Shown piece by piece: positions 8,980-18,725 of a stretch of 64,000 nt of DNA. The translations under genes were made by a program, and so were the position numbers. The notes beneath the pieces were generated by a model. That model did no database searches. It saw nothing but the letters and a program-made list of their open reading frames with translations, and was not told the DNA's origin. The stretch is from Siphonobacter sp. BAB-5405 (GTDB lineage: Bacteria; Bacteroidota; Bacteroidia; Cytophagales; Spirosomataceae), in NCBI RefSeq assembly GCF_002872335.1, contig NZ_NJAG01000006.1:124001-188000 (forward strand), in the 5' to 3' direction. Position 1 is the stretch's first letter. Each line of letters opens with the position of its first letter.

Positions 8980-10305
8980 ATGAAGAATTGGAAAACCTGG
9001 CTTTCGTTAGGCTTTATAGCAAGCGGGCTTTATTCGTTAGGCGGATGCCAGAAGGGAGATCTGACACTGGGCTCCGAAATCATTCCGAATGAAAACCTGT
9101 CCGTAGTCATGGTCGATACCTTTACGGTAAAACTATCTACGGTAGCGGTAAGCGATTCAGCTGTTACTTCGGCTGATTCCAGTGTATATGTAGGTCGCTG
9201 GACAGATGCCAATACCGGTACGCAGGACTTCGTCGCGTTTATGAGTCCTACCTATGTTAGTAGTACGCTGAATACGCGGTCGGGAGCCCGGTACGATTCG
9301 CTGGTGCTGGTACTGCCCTTGTCTTTGTCCTACGGAGATAGTGTACAGACGTTCAAGATTAGTACGCATCAAACCACTACACCACTAGTATCGACCCTTG
9401 CCTATTACAATACCAACACTTCGGTTCAGTACCAATCCAAGCCGTTGGCTCAGGCAAGTTTTGCTCCGGGGCGGGGGACAACACCCAGTGTTCGGCAGCG
9501 TTTTTCGGATACCTTAGGCGTCCAGTTGTTTAATGCCTTACAAAACAATACGATTAACAGCAGCGAGACCTTGCATAATCTGTTGCCAGGTGTGGCTTTG
9601 AAAGGATCTTCGAAGGGAAACGTGATCGTAGGACTTAGCGTACCCCGAAGCTATTTACGGGTGTACTTTCACGATGATAACCTGTTGACGCCCACGGCTG
9701 AATCCGTTGATATTCCTTTTACGTTCATGCATTATAGCCGTTATTCGAGCAATTTCACCGGAACGCCGCTGGCTAACTTAAAACCGGGACCGACGTCTGT
9801 GAATAGCACCCTGACCAATAACATGGCGTATATCACGCAGAGTGGTCCGCTCCGTACCCGCGTTGAATTTCCCTATTTGACCGAAACCCTGGAACCGTAC
9901 TTTACCTTACTGGGTGTAAACCGGGCGGAATTGGTATTCGATCCTATTCGTACGGATGTTCGCGATAACACAAACCCGCCTTCTACGCTGGTGCTGTATA
10001 AGACGAATGCCGTTAACGACATTCTAACCAATCAGCCCGTGGAAAATGTGCAGGGCATCGGAACGCCTGTATCGGCTACGTATGTGAGCGACAATAGCGG
10101 CTGGGCACTGAAGGATCACTATACCTTTAATGTGACTAACTACTTTAATCTAATTTTGAAAAGAAAAGTCCAGAATGCACCCCTGGTTCTGACGCCGCCC
10201 GTAGGAGCTCAGCAATACCTGAATTTCTCCCGAACGGCTTTAGGGAATCGAAATTATACGTCGGATCGGGTAAGGCTTCGTTTATACTTTACGCAATCCA
10301 ACTAA
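8980..10305 (+). CDS. DUF4270 family lipoprotein
   Basis: A 441-aa protein with a signal peptide ending at a lipobox Cys near residue 23 (SLGGC). The mature N-terminus GSEIIPNENLSVVMVDTFTVKLSTV is the familiar DUF4270 opening, and the family's SSVYVGRWTDANTG segment follows. The rest is beta-rich with no catalytic motif. DUF4270 lipoproteins are Bacteroidota-specific and often lie beside Kelch proteins, as here. Their role is unknown; export to the outer membrane is likely from the lipoprotein signal. A hairpin terminator follows directly. Confidence 0.85.
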   Translation: MKNWKTWLSLGFIASGLYSLGGCQKGDLTLGSEIIPNENLSVVMVDTFTVKLSTVAVSDSAVTSADSSVYVGRWTDANTGTQDFVAFMSPTYVSSTLNTRSGARYDSLVLVLPLSLSYGDSVQTFKISTHQTTTPLVSTLAYYNTNTSVQYQSKPLAQASFAPGRGTTPSVRQRFSDTLGVQLFNALQNNTINSSETLHNLLPGVALKGSSKGNVIVGLSVPRSYLRVYFHDDNLLTPTAESVDIPFTFMHYSRYSSNFTGTPLANLKPGPTSVNSTLTNNMAYITQSGPLRTRVEFPYLTETLEPYFTLLGVNRAELVFDPIRTDVRDNTNPPSTLVLYKTNAVNDILTNQPVENVQGIGTPVSATYVSDNSGWALKDHYTFNVTNYFNLILKRKVQNAPLVLTPPVGAQQYLNFSRTALGNRNYTSDRVRLRLYFTQSN

Positions 10306-10336
10306 GAAAATCCCCGGCTTCAGCTGGGGATTTTTG
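10306..10336 (+). terminator. Intrinsic terminator after DUF4270 gene
   Basis: A stem AAAATCCCC / GGGGATTTT encloses a 10-base loop and runs into five Ts immediately after the stop codon. Confidence 0.8.
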
Positions 10337-10479
10337 TTTTCCAACGGTAGGACTTATGCCCCGGTTATCACAAAAAGGGCAAATTCAGCCATTTCCCGAG
10401 CATCTTTGCAGCGTTAAACAAGCCTTGAATACAGTTTGTCGTTTTTAAGCCATAAACGACAGGTCTTCAATTCTACCCT

Positions 10480-12840
10480 ATGAAACATTTTCTTCTTATC
10501 TGGCTGCTGGGCGTCCTGCTGCTACCGAACGCCCGGGGGCAATCCAATGAAAAAGCAACCATTTCCGGTTACATTAAAGATGCTGCCAACGGCGAAGGAC
10601 TCATCGGCGTTTCGGTATTTGTGAAAGAAAAGAGTACCGGTACCACTACCAACACCTACGGTTTTTACTCCATTACGCTGCCGAAAGGCAAGTACACGCT
10701 GGTTTACACGTACGTTGGTTATCAGCGTCAGGAAAAGCAGGTGGACCTGACCACGCAGGACGTGAAACTGGACCTTGAACTCAAAGACGAGGGCGTGCAG
10801 TTGCAGGACGTCGTCATCCGAAGTCAGGGCGAAGACGAGAACGTAAAGTCGGTTGAAATGTCCGTCAATAAGGTGGACATCAAAACGATTCGTCAAATGC
10901 CTGCCTTACTCGGTGAAGTCGATCTGGTTCGCAGTATTCAGTTGCTGCCCGGCGTATCGACCGTGGGCGAGGGAGCTTCCGGGTTCAATGTACGGGGCGG
11001 CGACGTGGGCCAAAACCTGATCCTGCTGGATGAGGCACCCGTTTACAATGCTTCGCACTTATTCGGCTTCTTCTCCGTTTTTAATCCCGATGCCGTTAAA
11101 GACGTCAAGCTCGTGAAGGGAGGAATCCCGGCTAATTACGGCGGACGTATTTCTTCCATTCTCGACGTTCGAATGAAGGAGGGGAATGCAAAGAAAGAGG
11201 AGATTAATGCAGGTATTGGGTTGATCTTCAGTCGGCTTTCGTACGAGCGACCCGTATTTAAGGGCAAAGGTTCATTTATCGTCGCGGGCCGACGGTCCTA
11301 CGCCGATGTACTCGCCAAACCGTTCCTGACGGGCGATTTGAAAGGAACGATCTTCAACTTTTACGATCTCACGGCGAAGGCCAATTACCAGATTAATGCC
11401 AACAACACGGTGTATCTGTCGGGATATTTCGGACGGGATAATTTTGGTAGTAAACAGTTTGGATTCAACTGGGGCAACGGAACGGTTTCGGGACGGTGGA
11501 ATCACATCTTCAGTAACCGCCTGTTCCTGAATCTTACGGGTTACTACTCCAATTACAAGTACTCCCTTGGTACTGGCGACGATCCCAAAGACGCTTTTCA
11601 ATGGAATTCTCAAATTAAAAACCTGAGTGGGAAAGCAGATTTTACGTACTTCCTCACGCCCGACAATCAGATTACATTCGGTGGGCAGTATATTTATTAT
11701 AATTCTGCTCCCGGAAAAGCCTTTGGTATTTCAGCGGGTCAGCGGACGGATATTAGTCTGGAAGGGCGGTACGGGGACGAATCGGCCCTGTACGTGGCGA
11801 ACGAACAGCGGCTGGGCAGTCGGGTTACATTACAGTATGGTCTGCGGTATTCGTTGTTCCGGAGTCTGGCTCCCGGTGATGTGATTACCTACGAACCTAC
11901 AGAACCCGGGGAGCGGCTGGAACCGCAATTGCCCGGTCGTCGCGTTGAAAGTGGCGTACTGAAAACTTACGGTAACTGGGAACCGCGTTTTTCGGCTAAA
12001 ATTGAAGTTTCGCCCCGCTCTTCAATTAAGCTGAGTTATAACCGGATGGCTCAGTACCTGCACCTGCTCTCGAATACGGCTGCTTCTTCACCGCTCGACG
12101 TATGGACCTTATCGTCGAGCAATATCAAGCCCGAATTAGCCGATCAGGTTGCGTTAGGCTGGTTCCAGAACTTCAAAAACAACGCGTACGAGTTTAGTAT
12201 TGAAGGCTATTACAAAAACCTGGAAAACCAGATCGATTACGTGCGGCGTTCCGATCTGCTGCTCAATCGTTTTCTGGAAGGGGATTTGCTCTACGGAAAA
12301 GGTCGGGCATACGGAGCGGAATTTTACCTGAAGAAAAATCAGGGTAAACTCACGGGCTGGATCAGCTATACGCTGGCTCGTACGGAGCGGCAGGTGGAAG
12401 GCATCAACAAGAACAATTGGTTTCCCACCCGCTTCGATAAAACGCACAACCTGACGGCGGTTGGTCTTTATCAGCTTAACCAGCGATGGTCCTTCTCGGC
12501 CAACTTCGCGGCTTCTTCGGGAACGCCTGCCACATATCCAACGGACCGTTTTGAGATTGATGGTATTGCCGTGGGTGATAATTATTTCGATACCCGGAAC
12601 GCCAACCGGATTCCCTGGTACCATCGCCTGGATTTAGCGGTAACACAGAAAATTCGTAAAAAGCTGTTTGGCAAAGGAGAAGCCGAGTGGGTGTACTCGA
12701 TTTATAACGTTTACGGACGGCGAAATCCATTCTCCGTGTATGCCCGGCAAAATGGGGACAACAGCTTGCAAACCGAAGCTATTCGTTTTGCCGTGCTGGG
12801 TTCGCTGGTGCCATCGATCACCTACAACGTAAAGTTTTAA
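10480..12840 (+). CDS. TonB-dependent receptor with carboxypeptidase-like regulatory domain
   Basis: A 786-aa outer-membrane receptor. A signal peptide (residues 1-20) is followed by a CarboxypepD_reg-like Ig-fold domain at about 27-110 (ISGYIKDAANGEGLIGVSV, then YTYVGYQRQEKQV). A plug domain follows at about 130-240 (SIQLLPGVSTVGEGASGFNVRGG, then LILLDEAPVYNASHLFGFFS, written here in parts), and then a long beta-barrel. Active uptake would depend on TonB-ExbBD elsewhere in the genome. The next gene, 28 bases away, is a DUF4249 lipoprotein, the usual partner for this receptor subclass instead of SusD, so this is probably not a SusC-type glycan importer. The substrate is unknown. Confidence 0.9.
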   Translation: MKHFLLIWLLGVLLLPNARGQSNEKATISGYIKDAANGEGLIGVSVFVKEKSTGTTTNTYGFYSITLPKGKYTLVYTYVGYQRQEKQVDLTTQDVKLDLELKDEGVQLQDVVIRSQGEDENVKSVEMSVNKVDIKTIRQMPALLGEVDLVRSIQLLPGVSTVGEGASGFNVRGGDVGQNLILLDEAPVYNASHLFGFFSVFNPDAVKDVKLVKGGIPANYGGRISSILDVRMKEGNAKKEEINAGIGLIFSRLSYERPVFKGKGSFIVAGRRSYADVLAKPFLTGDLKGTIFNFYDLTAKANYQINANNTVYLSGYFGRDNFGSKQFGFNWGNGTVSGRWNHIFSNRLFLNLTGYYSNYKYSLGTGDDPKDAFQWNSQIKNLSGKADFTYFLTPDNQITFGGQYIYYNSAPGKAFGISAGQRTDISLEGRYGDESALYVANEQRLGSRVTLQYGLRYSLFRSLAPGDVITYEPTEPGERLEPQLPGRRVESGVLKTYGNWEPRFSAKIEVSPRSSIKLSYNRMAQYLHLLSNTAASSPLDVWTLSSSNIKPELADQVALGWFQNFKNNAYEFSIEGYYKNLENQIDYVRRSDLLLNRFLEGDLLYGKGRAYGAEFYLKKNQGKLTGWISYTLARTERQVEGINKNNWFPTRFDKTHNLTAVGLYQLNQRWSFSANFAASSGTPATYPTDRFEIDGIAVGDNYFDTRNANRIPWYHRLDLAVTQKIRKKLFGKGEAEWVYSIYNVYGRRNPFSVYARQNGDNSLQTEAIRFAVLGSLVPSITYNVKF

Positions 12841-12868
12841 ACGCATTCGAAGTATTCGCTATAAACGT

Positions 12869-13774
12869 ATGAAATCCTTTCCCTTATACCTTTTACTCGC
12901 CCTGAGCAGCTTGCTCATGTCCTGCGAGGATGTGATTGACCTGCGTACGCAAACGGGTCCCACCCGTCTGGTGGTCGAAGGCTGGATTAACGATGACGCT
13001 ACGCCACAAACCATTCGGCTGACGCTTTCCCAAAATTATTTTAACAACAACCGGGCTTTGCCCGCGACGGGAGCGACGGTAACTGTTTCCGATGATCTGG
13101 GAAAGACCTACCGTTTTGTGGATGAAAAACAGGACGGTAACTACGTCTGGAAACCAGCGGCTTCCGAGAAGATGGGCCGATTGGGCGGAAAATATACGTT
13201 GAACGTTGCTTACGCCAGCGAAACCTATCAGGCCGAAACGGAAATTAAACGGGTACCGACCATCGATTCGCTGACCTATTACTACGATAAGCCAACGTTT
13301 GTAGCGGATGACAGTCCGAAAGAAGGCTATGTAGCGGAATTTTACGCCCGCGACTTTACCGGAGCCGGTGATTGTTACTGGATCAAAACCTACAAAAATG
13401 GCCAGCGGTACGACCGATCGGCCCGCGACCTGTCGATTGCCTACGACGCCGGATTTAGTCCCGGAGCGGCTACGGATGGGCTTATCTTTCTGTTACCCGT
13501 TCGGCGTTCGATCAACTCCGACCGACTCTTCCAGGAAAATGATTCCATTCGGGTAGAGTTGCTCAGTATCACCCAGTCTACGTACAGCTTCATCCGGGCG
13601 GTACGGGAAGAGTCCAGTAACCAGGGGCTGTTTGCTACGGCCCCGTCAAACGTACCGACTAATATTCTTAATACGCGTACGGATGGTCCCAGAGCACTGG
13701 GTTGGTTCGGTGGTTCGTCGATTAGCCGGTTTAGTACGGTATTCCGCAAGGAAAATGCCCGTCCGAAACCTTAA
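12869..13774 (+). CDS. DUF4249 family lipoprotein
   Basis: A 301-aa protein with a lipoprotein signal peptide (Cys at about residue 19, LLMSCEDVIDL). The mature start CEDVIDLRTQTGPTRLVVEG is the typical DUF4249 opening. An Ig-like segment follows with INDDATPQTIRLTLSQNYF and TVSDDLGKTYRF, of the kind expected in an outer-membrane accessory protein. It sits 28 bases after the TonB receptor and is probably cotranscribed. DUF4249 proteins regularly pair with such receptors, so I infer a substrate-capture or gating role at the cell surface. No ligand can be named. Confidence 0.85.
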   Translation: MKSFPLYLLLALSSLLMSCEDVIDLRTQTGPTRLVVEGWINDDATPQTIRLTLSQNYFNNNRALPATGATVTVSDDLGKTYRFVDEKQDGNYVWKPAASEKMGRLGGKYTLNVAYASETYQAETEIKRVPTIDSLTYYYDKPTFVADDSPKEGYVAEFYARDFTGAGDCYWIKTYKNGQRYDRSARDLSIAYDAGFSPGAATDGLIFLLPVRRSINSDRLFQENDSIRVELLSITQSTYSFIRAVREESSNQGLFATAPSNVPTNILNTRTDGPRALGWFGGSSISRFSTVFRKENARPKP

Positions 13775-13800
13775 GTCGGTACAGGTACCCGTTGCTACGA

Positions 13801-13843
13801 AAAGAAAAAGCTTTCCAGTTTCGCTGGAAAGCTTTTTCTTTTG
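13801..13843. terminator. Bidirectional terminator between two convergent genes
   Basis: A perfect 18-bp stem starts AAAGAAAAAGCTTTCCAG; the TTTCG loop is flanked by A and T runs on both sides, so it can work on either strand. Confidence 0.8.
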
Positions 13844-13869
13844 GGTTGGATAGACGGTTGATGCAAAGA

Positions 13870-14457
13870 CTATTCGGAAAGCGAATTGCAGTACCGGAAC
13901 AGCTCAACGATGGGTTTTTCTTCGTCGTAGCGGTACCATTTTACCCGATTCACAAAAAAGCTAACTTCGTCCTGCTGGTTAGGCAGCGTTTTGTAAATCT
14001 GCCGGAGCCGGCCTTTGTATTTCACAATCTGTCCGTTGGGGTGCTGAAAGTAGTATACATTCTTCTTCTGTTTTTCGTCGTGAAACGGCACCTTCAGTAC
14101 TTGCTCGCGACCCAGTAACCGAATCCGCCCATCGACCAGTACTTCAAAAAAGGTCGGTACCATGCGGTCCCGGTGAGCGAAGGATTCGACGATAAACGTC
14201 CGCATCCGATTGGCTTCTTCGTCGTAGTAATAAAACGAGGCTACTTTCTGAGCGGAAAGAACGTTGGTTACGCCATCCATACTAAATTCCAGCAAACCCA
14301 GGTCAGTATTGAAGTGTAGCTCGCCCGTTAGCCATTCGCCCGATTGTAGTTCAACTTTACCGGAATACCAGTTGGGCTGCTGCCTGGCAAGAACAGAATG
14401 AACAAAAAGGCTACAAAAAAAAACCAAAGTAAATTTTAATGAGGTAAAGGTTTTCAT
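13870..14457 (-). CDS. Secreted protein of unknown function
   Basis: I prefer the ATG at 14457, which yields a 195-aa protein with a clear signal peptide (MKTFTSLKFTLVFFCSLFVHSVLA, here in words: basic N-terminus, hydrophobic core, ALA-type cut); an ATG three codons upstream is possible. The mature part contains VELQSGEWLTGELHF, resembling the start of small beta-rich domains seen in uncharacterised Bacteroidota exported proteins. Tyr-rich segments (FYYYDEE, NVYYFQHPNG) follow. I do not recognise a named family. It stands alone, convergent with the DUF4249 gene. Confidence 0.65.
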   Translation of the reverse strand: MKTFTSLKFTLVFFCSLFVHSVLARQQPNWYSGKVELQSGEWLTGELHFNTDLGLLEFSMDGVTNVLSAQKVASFYYYDEEANRMRTFIVESFAHRDRMVPTFFEVLVDGRIRLLGREQVLKVPFHDEKQKKNVYYFQHPNGQIVKYKGRLRQIYKTLPNQQDEVSFFVNRVKWYRYDEEKPIVELFRYCNSLSE

Positions 14458-14691
14458 GGCAATCATTTTTAAGTATTCGGATTGAAGAAAATTTTAACGC
14501 GTACTTCAGTGGTTTCACCCAATAATCTTTGTTTTGATTTTGTACTGTTTGAAGTTTTTTTTGAATTAATCCAACAAATGTGTGGAAATATTTTGGATTC
14601 ATCTAAATAAATACTCTGTTTTTTCGCTAGAAATCAGCGATTTAAGCATGAGTCGAACTAAAGAGTTGGTAAGGGCAGGAAAGCCATAAAA

Positions 14692-14722
14692 AAAAGCCTT
14701 TCCGCTTAAAGAAAGGCTTTTG
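14692..14722 (-). terminator. Intrinsic terminator after ribBA
   Basis: A stem AAAAGCCTTTC with its complement is followed on the minus strand by a run of eight Ts, about 20 bases past the ribBA stop. Confidence 0.85.
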
Positions 14723-14743
14723 TAAGCAAGTGAAGAATTAAGC

Positions 14744-15976
14744 TTAAATCAGCGGTTTGAGCCCATTCAGCAAATGACCCATTTTGTCGCGTTTCGTCGT
14801 CAGGTAACGCTCGTTATAAGGATTGGAAGGAATCTCAATGGGGATGGTTTCTACAATTTCAACGCCGTAACCCGACAGAGCCGTCCGTTTTTTCGGATTG
14901 TTGGACATCAGTCGCAATTTGGTAATACCTAAATCCCGCAGAATCTGAGCCCCGATGCCGTAGTCGCGTTGGTCCATTTGAAAGCCCAGCTCCAGATTGG
15001 CTTCCACCGTATCCCGACCCATTTCCTGCAATTTATACGCCCGGAGTTTGTTCAATAGTCCAATGCCACGACCTTCCTGAAACATGTACAGCACGACACC
15101 TTTCCCTTCTTTCTCGACCATCTGCATGGCCCGGTGTAACTGCTCCCCGCAATCGCAGCGGCAGGAGCCAAAAATATCGCCCGTAACGCAGGAGCTGTGC
15201 ACCCGTGTCAGTACGGCTTCACCTTCTTCCCATTCGCCTTTTACCAGAGCCAGGTGCGTATCGCCGGTAGCGACCTGCGTATACGCAATCAGGCTAAAAT
15301 GGCCCCATTCGGTGGGCATATCCACGCCAATTTCGCGTTTGATCAGTGTTTCGGTTCGCAGACGGTAGGCGATCAGGTCTTTGATACTCACCAGCTTCAT
15401 TCCAAAACGATCGGCAATTTTCCGTAGCTCGGGGAGGCGGGCCATGGTACCGTCTTCGTTCAGAATTTCAATCAGGGTGCCCGAAGGTTTCAAGCCCGCC
15501 AGTACGGCAAAATCGACGGCTGCTTCGGTGTGGCCGGGGCGGCGGAGTACGCCTTCGGCTTTGGCTTTCAGGGGAAAAATATGGCCCGGACGACCCAGAT
15601 CTTCGGGTTTCGTGTCCGAGTCTACCAGGGCCCGAATCGTTTTGGCCCGGTCGGAAGCTGAAATACCCGTGGTACAGCCGTTGCCCAGCAAGTCGACGGA
15701 GACAGTAAAGGCCGTTTCATGGTTGGACGTATTCTGGCCCACCATCATATCCAGTTGTAATTCCTGACAGCGGGCTTCCGTGAGGGGTACGCAAATCAGC
15801 CCGCGGGCCTCCTTGGTCATGAAGTTGATGATTTCGGGCGTGATTAGCTCCGAGGCACAAATCATATCCCCTTCATTTTCACGGTCTTCGTCATCGACGA
15901 CGACGATAATTTTACCGGCCCGAATGTCTTCAATGGCCTCTTCGATGCTGTCTAATACGATGGGACTTTCTTCCAT
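14744..15976 (-). CDS. ribBA: Bifunctional 3,4-dihydroxy-2-butanone-4-phosphate synthase / GTP cyclohydrolase II
   Basis: A 410-aa enzyme that feeds both branches of riboflavin synthesis. The N-terminal half (about residues 5-205) makes 3,4-dihydroxy-2-butanone-4-phosphate from ribulose-5-P, with the acidic metal-binding segment [11 protein letters not shown] near residue 28 and [12 protein letters not shown] near residue 147. The C-terminal half (about 210-405) is GTP cyclohydrolase II, with the zinc-binding cysteines in [22 protein letters not shown] near residue 264 (shown as Cys-x10-Cys-x-Cys) and the QEGRGIGL motif. The length is normal. It is monocistronic. I see no FMN riboswitch in the leader. 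Confidence 0.96.
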   Translation of the reverse strand: MEESPIVLDSIEEAIEDIRAGKIIVVVDDEDRENEGDMICASELITPEIINFMTKEARGLICVPLTEARCQELQLDMMVGQNTSNHETAFTVSVDLLGNGCTTGISASDRAKTIRALVDSDTKPEDLGRPGHIFPLKAKAEGVLRRPGHTEAAVDFAVLAGLKPSGTLIEILNEDGTMARLPELRKIADRFGMKLVSIKDLIAYRLRTETLIKREIGVDMPTEWGHFSLIAYTQVATGDTHLALVKGEWEEGEAVLTRVHSSCVTGDIFGSCRCDCGEQLHRAMQMVEKEGKGVVLYMFQEGRGIGLLNKLRAYKLQEMGRDTVEANLELGFQMDQRDYGIGAQILRDLGITKLRLMSNNPKKRTALSGYGVEIVETIPIEIPSNPYNERYLTTKRDKMGHLLNGLKPLI

Positions 15977-16206
15977 GGCTGCTTGGCAATGTATGGGAAT
16001 CTGTGAAATCAGAAGTTTGGCAAATTCTGCCTAAATTATACGTCTGAGAATCTTTCTTACGTTCTGACCACAGTCAACACCCTTTTTGGGTGTTAGGTTT
16101 CTTCGAGAAATGTGAATGAATGCTCAAAACTACAGTCCTATTTTGGAATGATGGCAGGATTCATTGAAATTTGACCAATAGCTCATAGAAAGACCAGAAA
16201 CTTCAG

Positions 16207-18201
16207 ATGCGGATACGTATACTTTTACTGCTTTTAGGAATTGTATGGGAAGGCTGGGCTCAGTGTCCGACCAAACTGGTAAATGGCACGCAAGATTACA
16301 AAGGCAGATTACAGGTATCTAGCAGCCAGGGAACTACCATGATTGCGGAAGGAACTTCGGACCGGATACTGAAAATCTGCAAGGGTACTACGATTCAAGT
16401 GGAAGATGTTACCGCCAATAACAACCCGAGTCTTACCGCTTATAATTTTAATTACCAATCAGCAGAAGTAGACTTAAGTGCTCCACTCTTCGACAAGGTT
16501 AATAAATCATATACGTATGCAAAGGCGGGTACGTACGGATTGATTATGGTCGGAAGTGCGTCGGGTACGGGATCGTATGCTTGTCAGACGGTACAGGTGC
16601 TGGGTAATCCTGATCCTAACTTCGAAGTCGATGCCTGTGAAATTGAGCAAGTTACCCTGGTGATTCCTAAAGATAGTTCCAGAAATCCTTACGACGAATT
16701 TACAGTAGAGTGGGGGGATGGAAATACAGAAAAAGTACTAAAGAAAGATTTGCCCCTAACGAAAGTGCATATCTACAAAAATGCCGGTACAGGCGTTGCA
16801 ATTTCGGTTCAGGGTACATATGAAGGGAATATATGCAGTAGTTCTAAAGTCAGCAAGTTCATTGACCCCGGCAAGCTCAACCAGTCACCCAAACCCATCG
16901 TAACCTTACTGGAGCTGTCAGCAACCAAAACCGTAGCGACCATTCAGTTTGCCGGACCCGTTTCTACAACGCAGGAAATTTTTCAGAAGGAAGTGGGTGG
17001 TACTTACGTTAGCACAGGCATTCAGATTCAAAATAATCTAACCTCAGAACGGATTACCAATCTTAACCCCACAAAACAGTACTGTTTTCAGGTCCGTTCG
17101 GTAGGGGGCTGTGCGAGTTCCAGCGGTTCGGATGAAATTTGTACTTTACCCATCACGGTAGTAGCAAAAGCAAAGCAGATGGAGGTAAACTGGTCGGCCT
17201 ATCCACAAGCCACGGCTGCTTTCGAATCGTATACGGTAAGTAATGGTACAACGACTTTTCCGGTCATTACAGATCGCACCCAAACCCAGCTCATTGATCA
17301 ATCCGAACTGGAATGCGGCACCTCGTATTGCTACCGCGTAACGGCCCGGGTCAATAACATCAATTCCATATCCAACGAGGTTTGCGAGGAAATCGAGTCT
17401 ACCGTAAAGCCAGATCCCATCACCCAGGCGTATGCCACACTGGCCGGAAAGGCCGCTGTATTGACCTGGGAGTCGCCGGGAGGTAAGATTCTGGACTATG
17501 AAATTTTACGAGCCGAAGCTGGAAGTAAGCTGGAGAAAATTGAACCAGATACAACGATTGTTAATCCGTATAAAGACAGGCAGATCAATCCCTTGCAACG
17601 CTCATACTGTTATCAGATTTCGTACGAAAGTGCCTGTAAAACCTGGTCAAATCCGTCGGCTGCTGTCTGTACTATTTACCTGAGTCAAAAAGGCGGCGAG
17701 CTTTTCTGGACAAGCAATAACCCCTTTACTGAAGACCTTAGCGAGTACACCGTACAGGCTCTGGATGCTCAGGGGAATGTGGTGGCTTCCAGTAACGTCG
17801 CCAAAGCCACAAGCATTAGTGTAAGCAGTCTCGGCTTTCCTATTTCGCCCGATTACGAATATCGGATTCAGTCCACCTCGGCATCCGGCCACATCAGCTG
17901 GTCCAATTCAATTCCCATTCAGGAGTTTTTTCAGGTCTACGTACCTGATGCTTTTACACCCAATGGGGACTCCCAGAATGACGTTTTCCTGCCGAAAGTA
18001 TTACACGTCAACGCTTTAAAATTGACGGTATTCGACCGGTGGGGTAATTCTATTTTTTCTACGGAAGACGAAAGCGAAGGCTGGGATGGGTCCATCAACG
18101 GGAAACCCGCTCCGCAGGGCAGCTATTCGTACCGCCTGGATGTTCGGAATGAGCTAGGCGATTCGTTTACCAAACGGGGCGTTTTCCGCCTCATTCGTTA
18201 A
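16207..18201 (+). CDS. T9SS type B sorting (CHU_C) domain secreted protein
   Basis: A 664-aa secreted protein. Residues 1-18 form a signal peptide (cut after GWA). The middle holds PKD- and fibronectin-III-like beta repeats, for example the GTYGLIMVGSASGTGSY and FTVEWGDGN segments, and repeated CYQI/CYRV strands with paired cysteines. The last 90 residues are a gliding-motility-associated C-terminal (CHU_C) domain: VPDAFTPNGDSQNDVF, LTVFDRWGN and a closing RGVFRLIR. That domain is a type IX secretion signal of type B, so the protein is exported to the surface or medium. The adhesin-like role is inference. It stands alone, divergent from ribBA. Confidence 0.88.
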   Translation: MRIRILLLLLGIVWEGWAQCPTKLVNGTQDYKGRLQVSSSQGTTMIAEGTSDRILKICKGTTIQVEDVTANNNPSLTAYNFNYQSAEVDLSAPLFDKVNKSYTYAKAGTYGLIMVGSASGTGSYACQTVQVLGNPDPNFEVDACEIEQVTLVIPKDSSRNPYDEFTVEWGDGNTEKVLKKDLPLTKVHIYKNAGTGVAISVQGTYEGNICSSSKVSKFIDPGKLNQSPKPIVTLLELSATKTVATIQFAGPVSTTQEIFQKEVGGTYVSTGIQIQNNLTSERITNLNPTKQYCFQVRSVGGCASSSGSDEICTLPITVVAKAKQMEVNWSAYPQATAAFESYTVSNGTTTFPVITDRTQTQLIDQSELECGTSYCYRVTARVNNINSISNEVCEEIESTVKPDPITQAYATLAGKAAVLTWESPGGKILDYEILRAEAGSKLEKIEPDTTIVNPYKDRQINPLQRSYCYQISYESACKTWSNPSAAVCTIYLSQKGGELFWTSNNPFTEDLSEYTVQALDAQGNVVASSNVAKATSISVSSLGFPISPDYEYRIQSTSASGHISWSNSIPIQEFFQVYVPDAFTPNGDSQNDVFLPKVLHVNALKLTVFDRWGNSIFSTEDESEGWDGSINGKPAPQGSYSYRLDVRNELGDSFTKRGVFRLIR

Positions 18202-18235
18202 GGGGAATCGGGGCGTCGCGGGTGTTGGGCACGAT

Positions 18236-18260
18236 TTTGTACCCGTTTTCTCTACCTTTG
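18236..18260 (+). promoter_or_regulatory. Candidate -7 promoter box for ybaB
   Basis: TACCTTTG at 18253-18260 matches TAnnTTTG and sits 32 bases before the ATG. A TTTG at 18236-18239 is only 13 bases upstream, closer than the usual spacing of about 20, so the -33 element is uncertain. Confidence 0.45.
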
Positions 18261-18292
18261 TAATCAGTTACATTCAAACCGAACGACTACAC

Positions 18293-18625
18293 ATGTTTGA
18301 TATGCTAGGCATGATGGGCAAGATGAAAGAAATGCAGGCCCGCATGAAAGACGCTCAGGAAACCCTTCCTTCCATCACCGAAACGGCTGAAGCCGGGGCG
18401 GGGCTGGTAAAAGCAACCGTGAATGGACGCAAACAACTCGTTCATTTGGAGATTGATCCGGATCTGGTGAAACCCGAAGAAACGGAAATGCTCCGTGACC
18501 TGATCGTGGCCGCTACTAACAAAGCCCTCGAAGCGGTAGAAGCCCGCGTGGCGGATCACCTCAAGCAGGCTACCGATGGTTTGCTGCCCAATATTCCCGG
18601 TATGGAAGGCTTATTCGGTAAATAA
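18293..18625 (+). CDS. ybaB: YbaB/EbfC nucleoid-associated protein
   Basis: A 110-aa protein matching the YbaB/EbfC family in length and pattern: a Met/Lys-rich helical N-terminus (MGKMKEMQARMKDAQETL), a central beta-hairpin (GAGLVKATVNGRKQLVHLEIDP, written loosely) and a C-terminal helix (LIVAATNKALEAVEARV). These proteins form dimers that coat DNA and influence nucleoid structure and gene expression. In many bacteria the gene is linked to recR or dnaX, but here it is followed, after a terminator, by a glycosyltransferase gene. Confidence 0.92.
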   Translation: MFDMLGMMGKMKEMQARMKDAQETLPSITETAEAGAGLVKATVNGRKQLVHLEIDPDLVKPEETEMLRDLIVAATNKALEAVEARVADHLKQATDGLLPNIPGMEGLFGK

Positions 18626-18649
18626 TCCGGTCTTATCCGAGTCAAGGAA

Positions 18650-18680
18650 GAGAAAAGACGTTCTGGTCTTTTCTCTTTTT
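18650..18680 (+). terminator. Intrinsic terminator after ybaB
   Basis: An AGAGAAAAGAC arm and its complement enclose a GTTCTG loop and are followed by a five-T run. Confidence 0.8.
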
Positions 18681-18725
18681 ATTCTTTCCCCATTTTGTAT
18701 CCATTGCCTGGCTGGGCAAACCTGT

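Noticed and set aside
15977-16206. FMN riboswitch upstream of ribBA
   Set aside because: No conserved FMN-element segments on the minus strand. A small AACACCC/GGGTGTT hairpin at 16076-16094 is too short to interpret.
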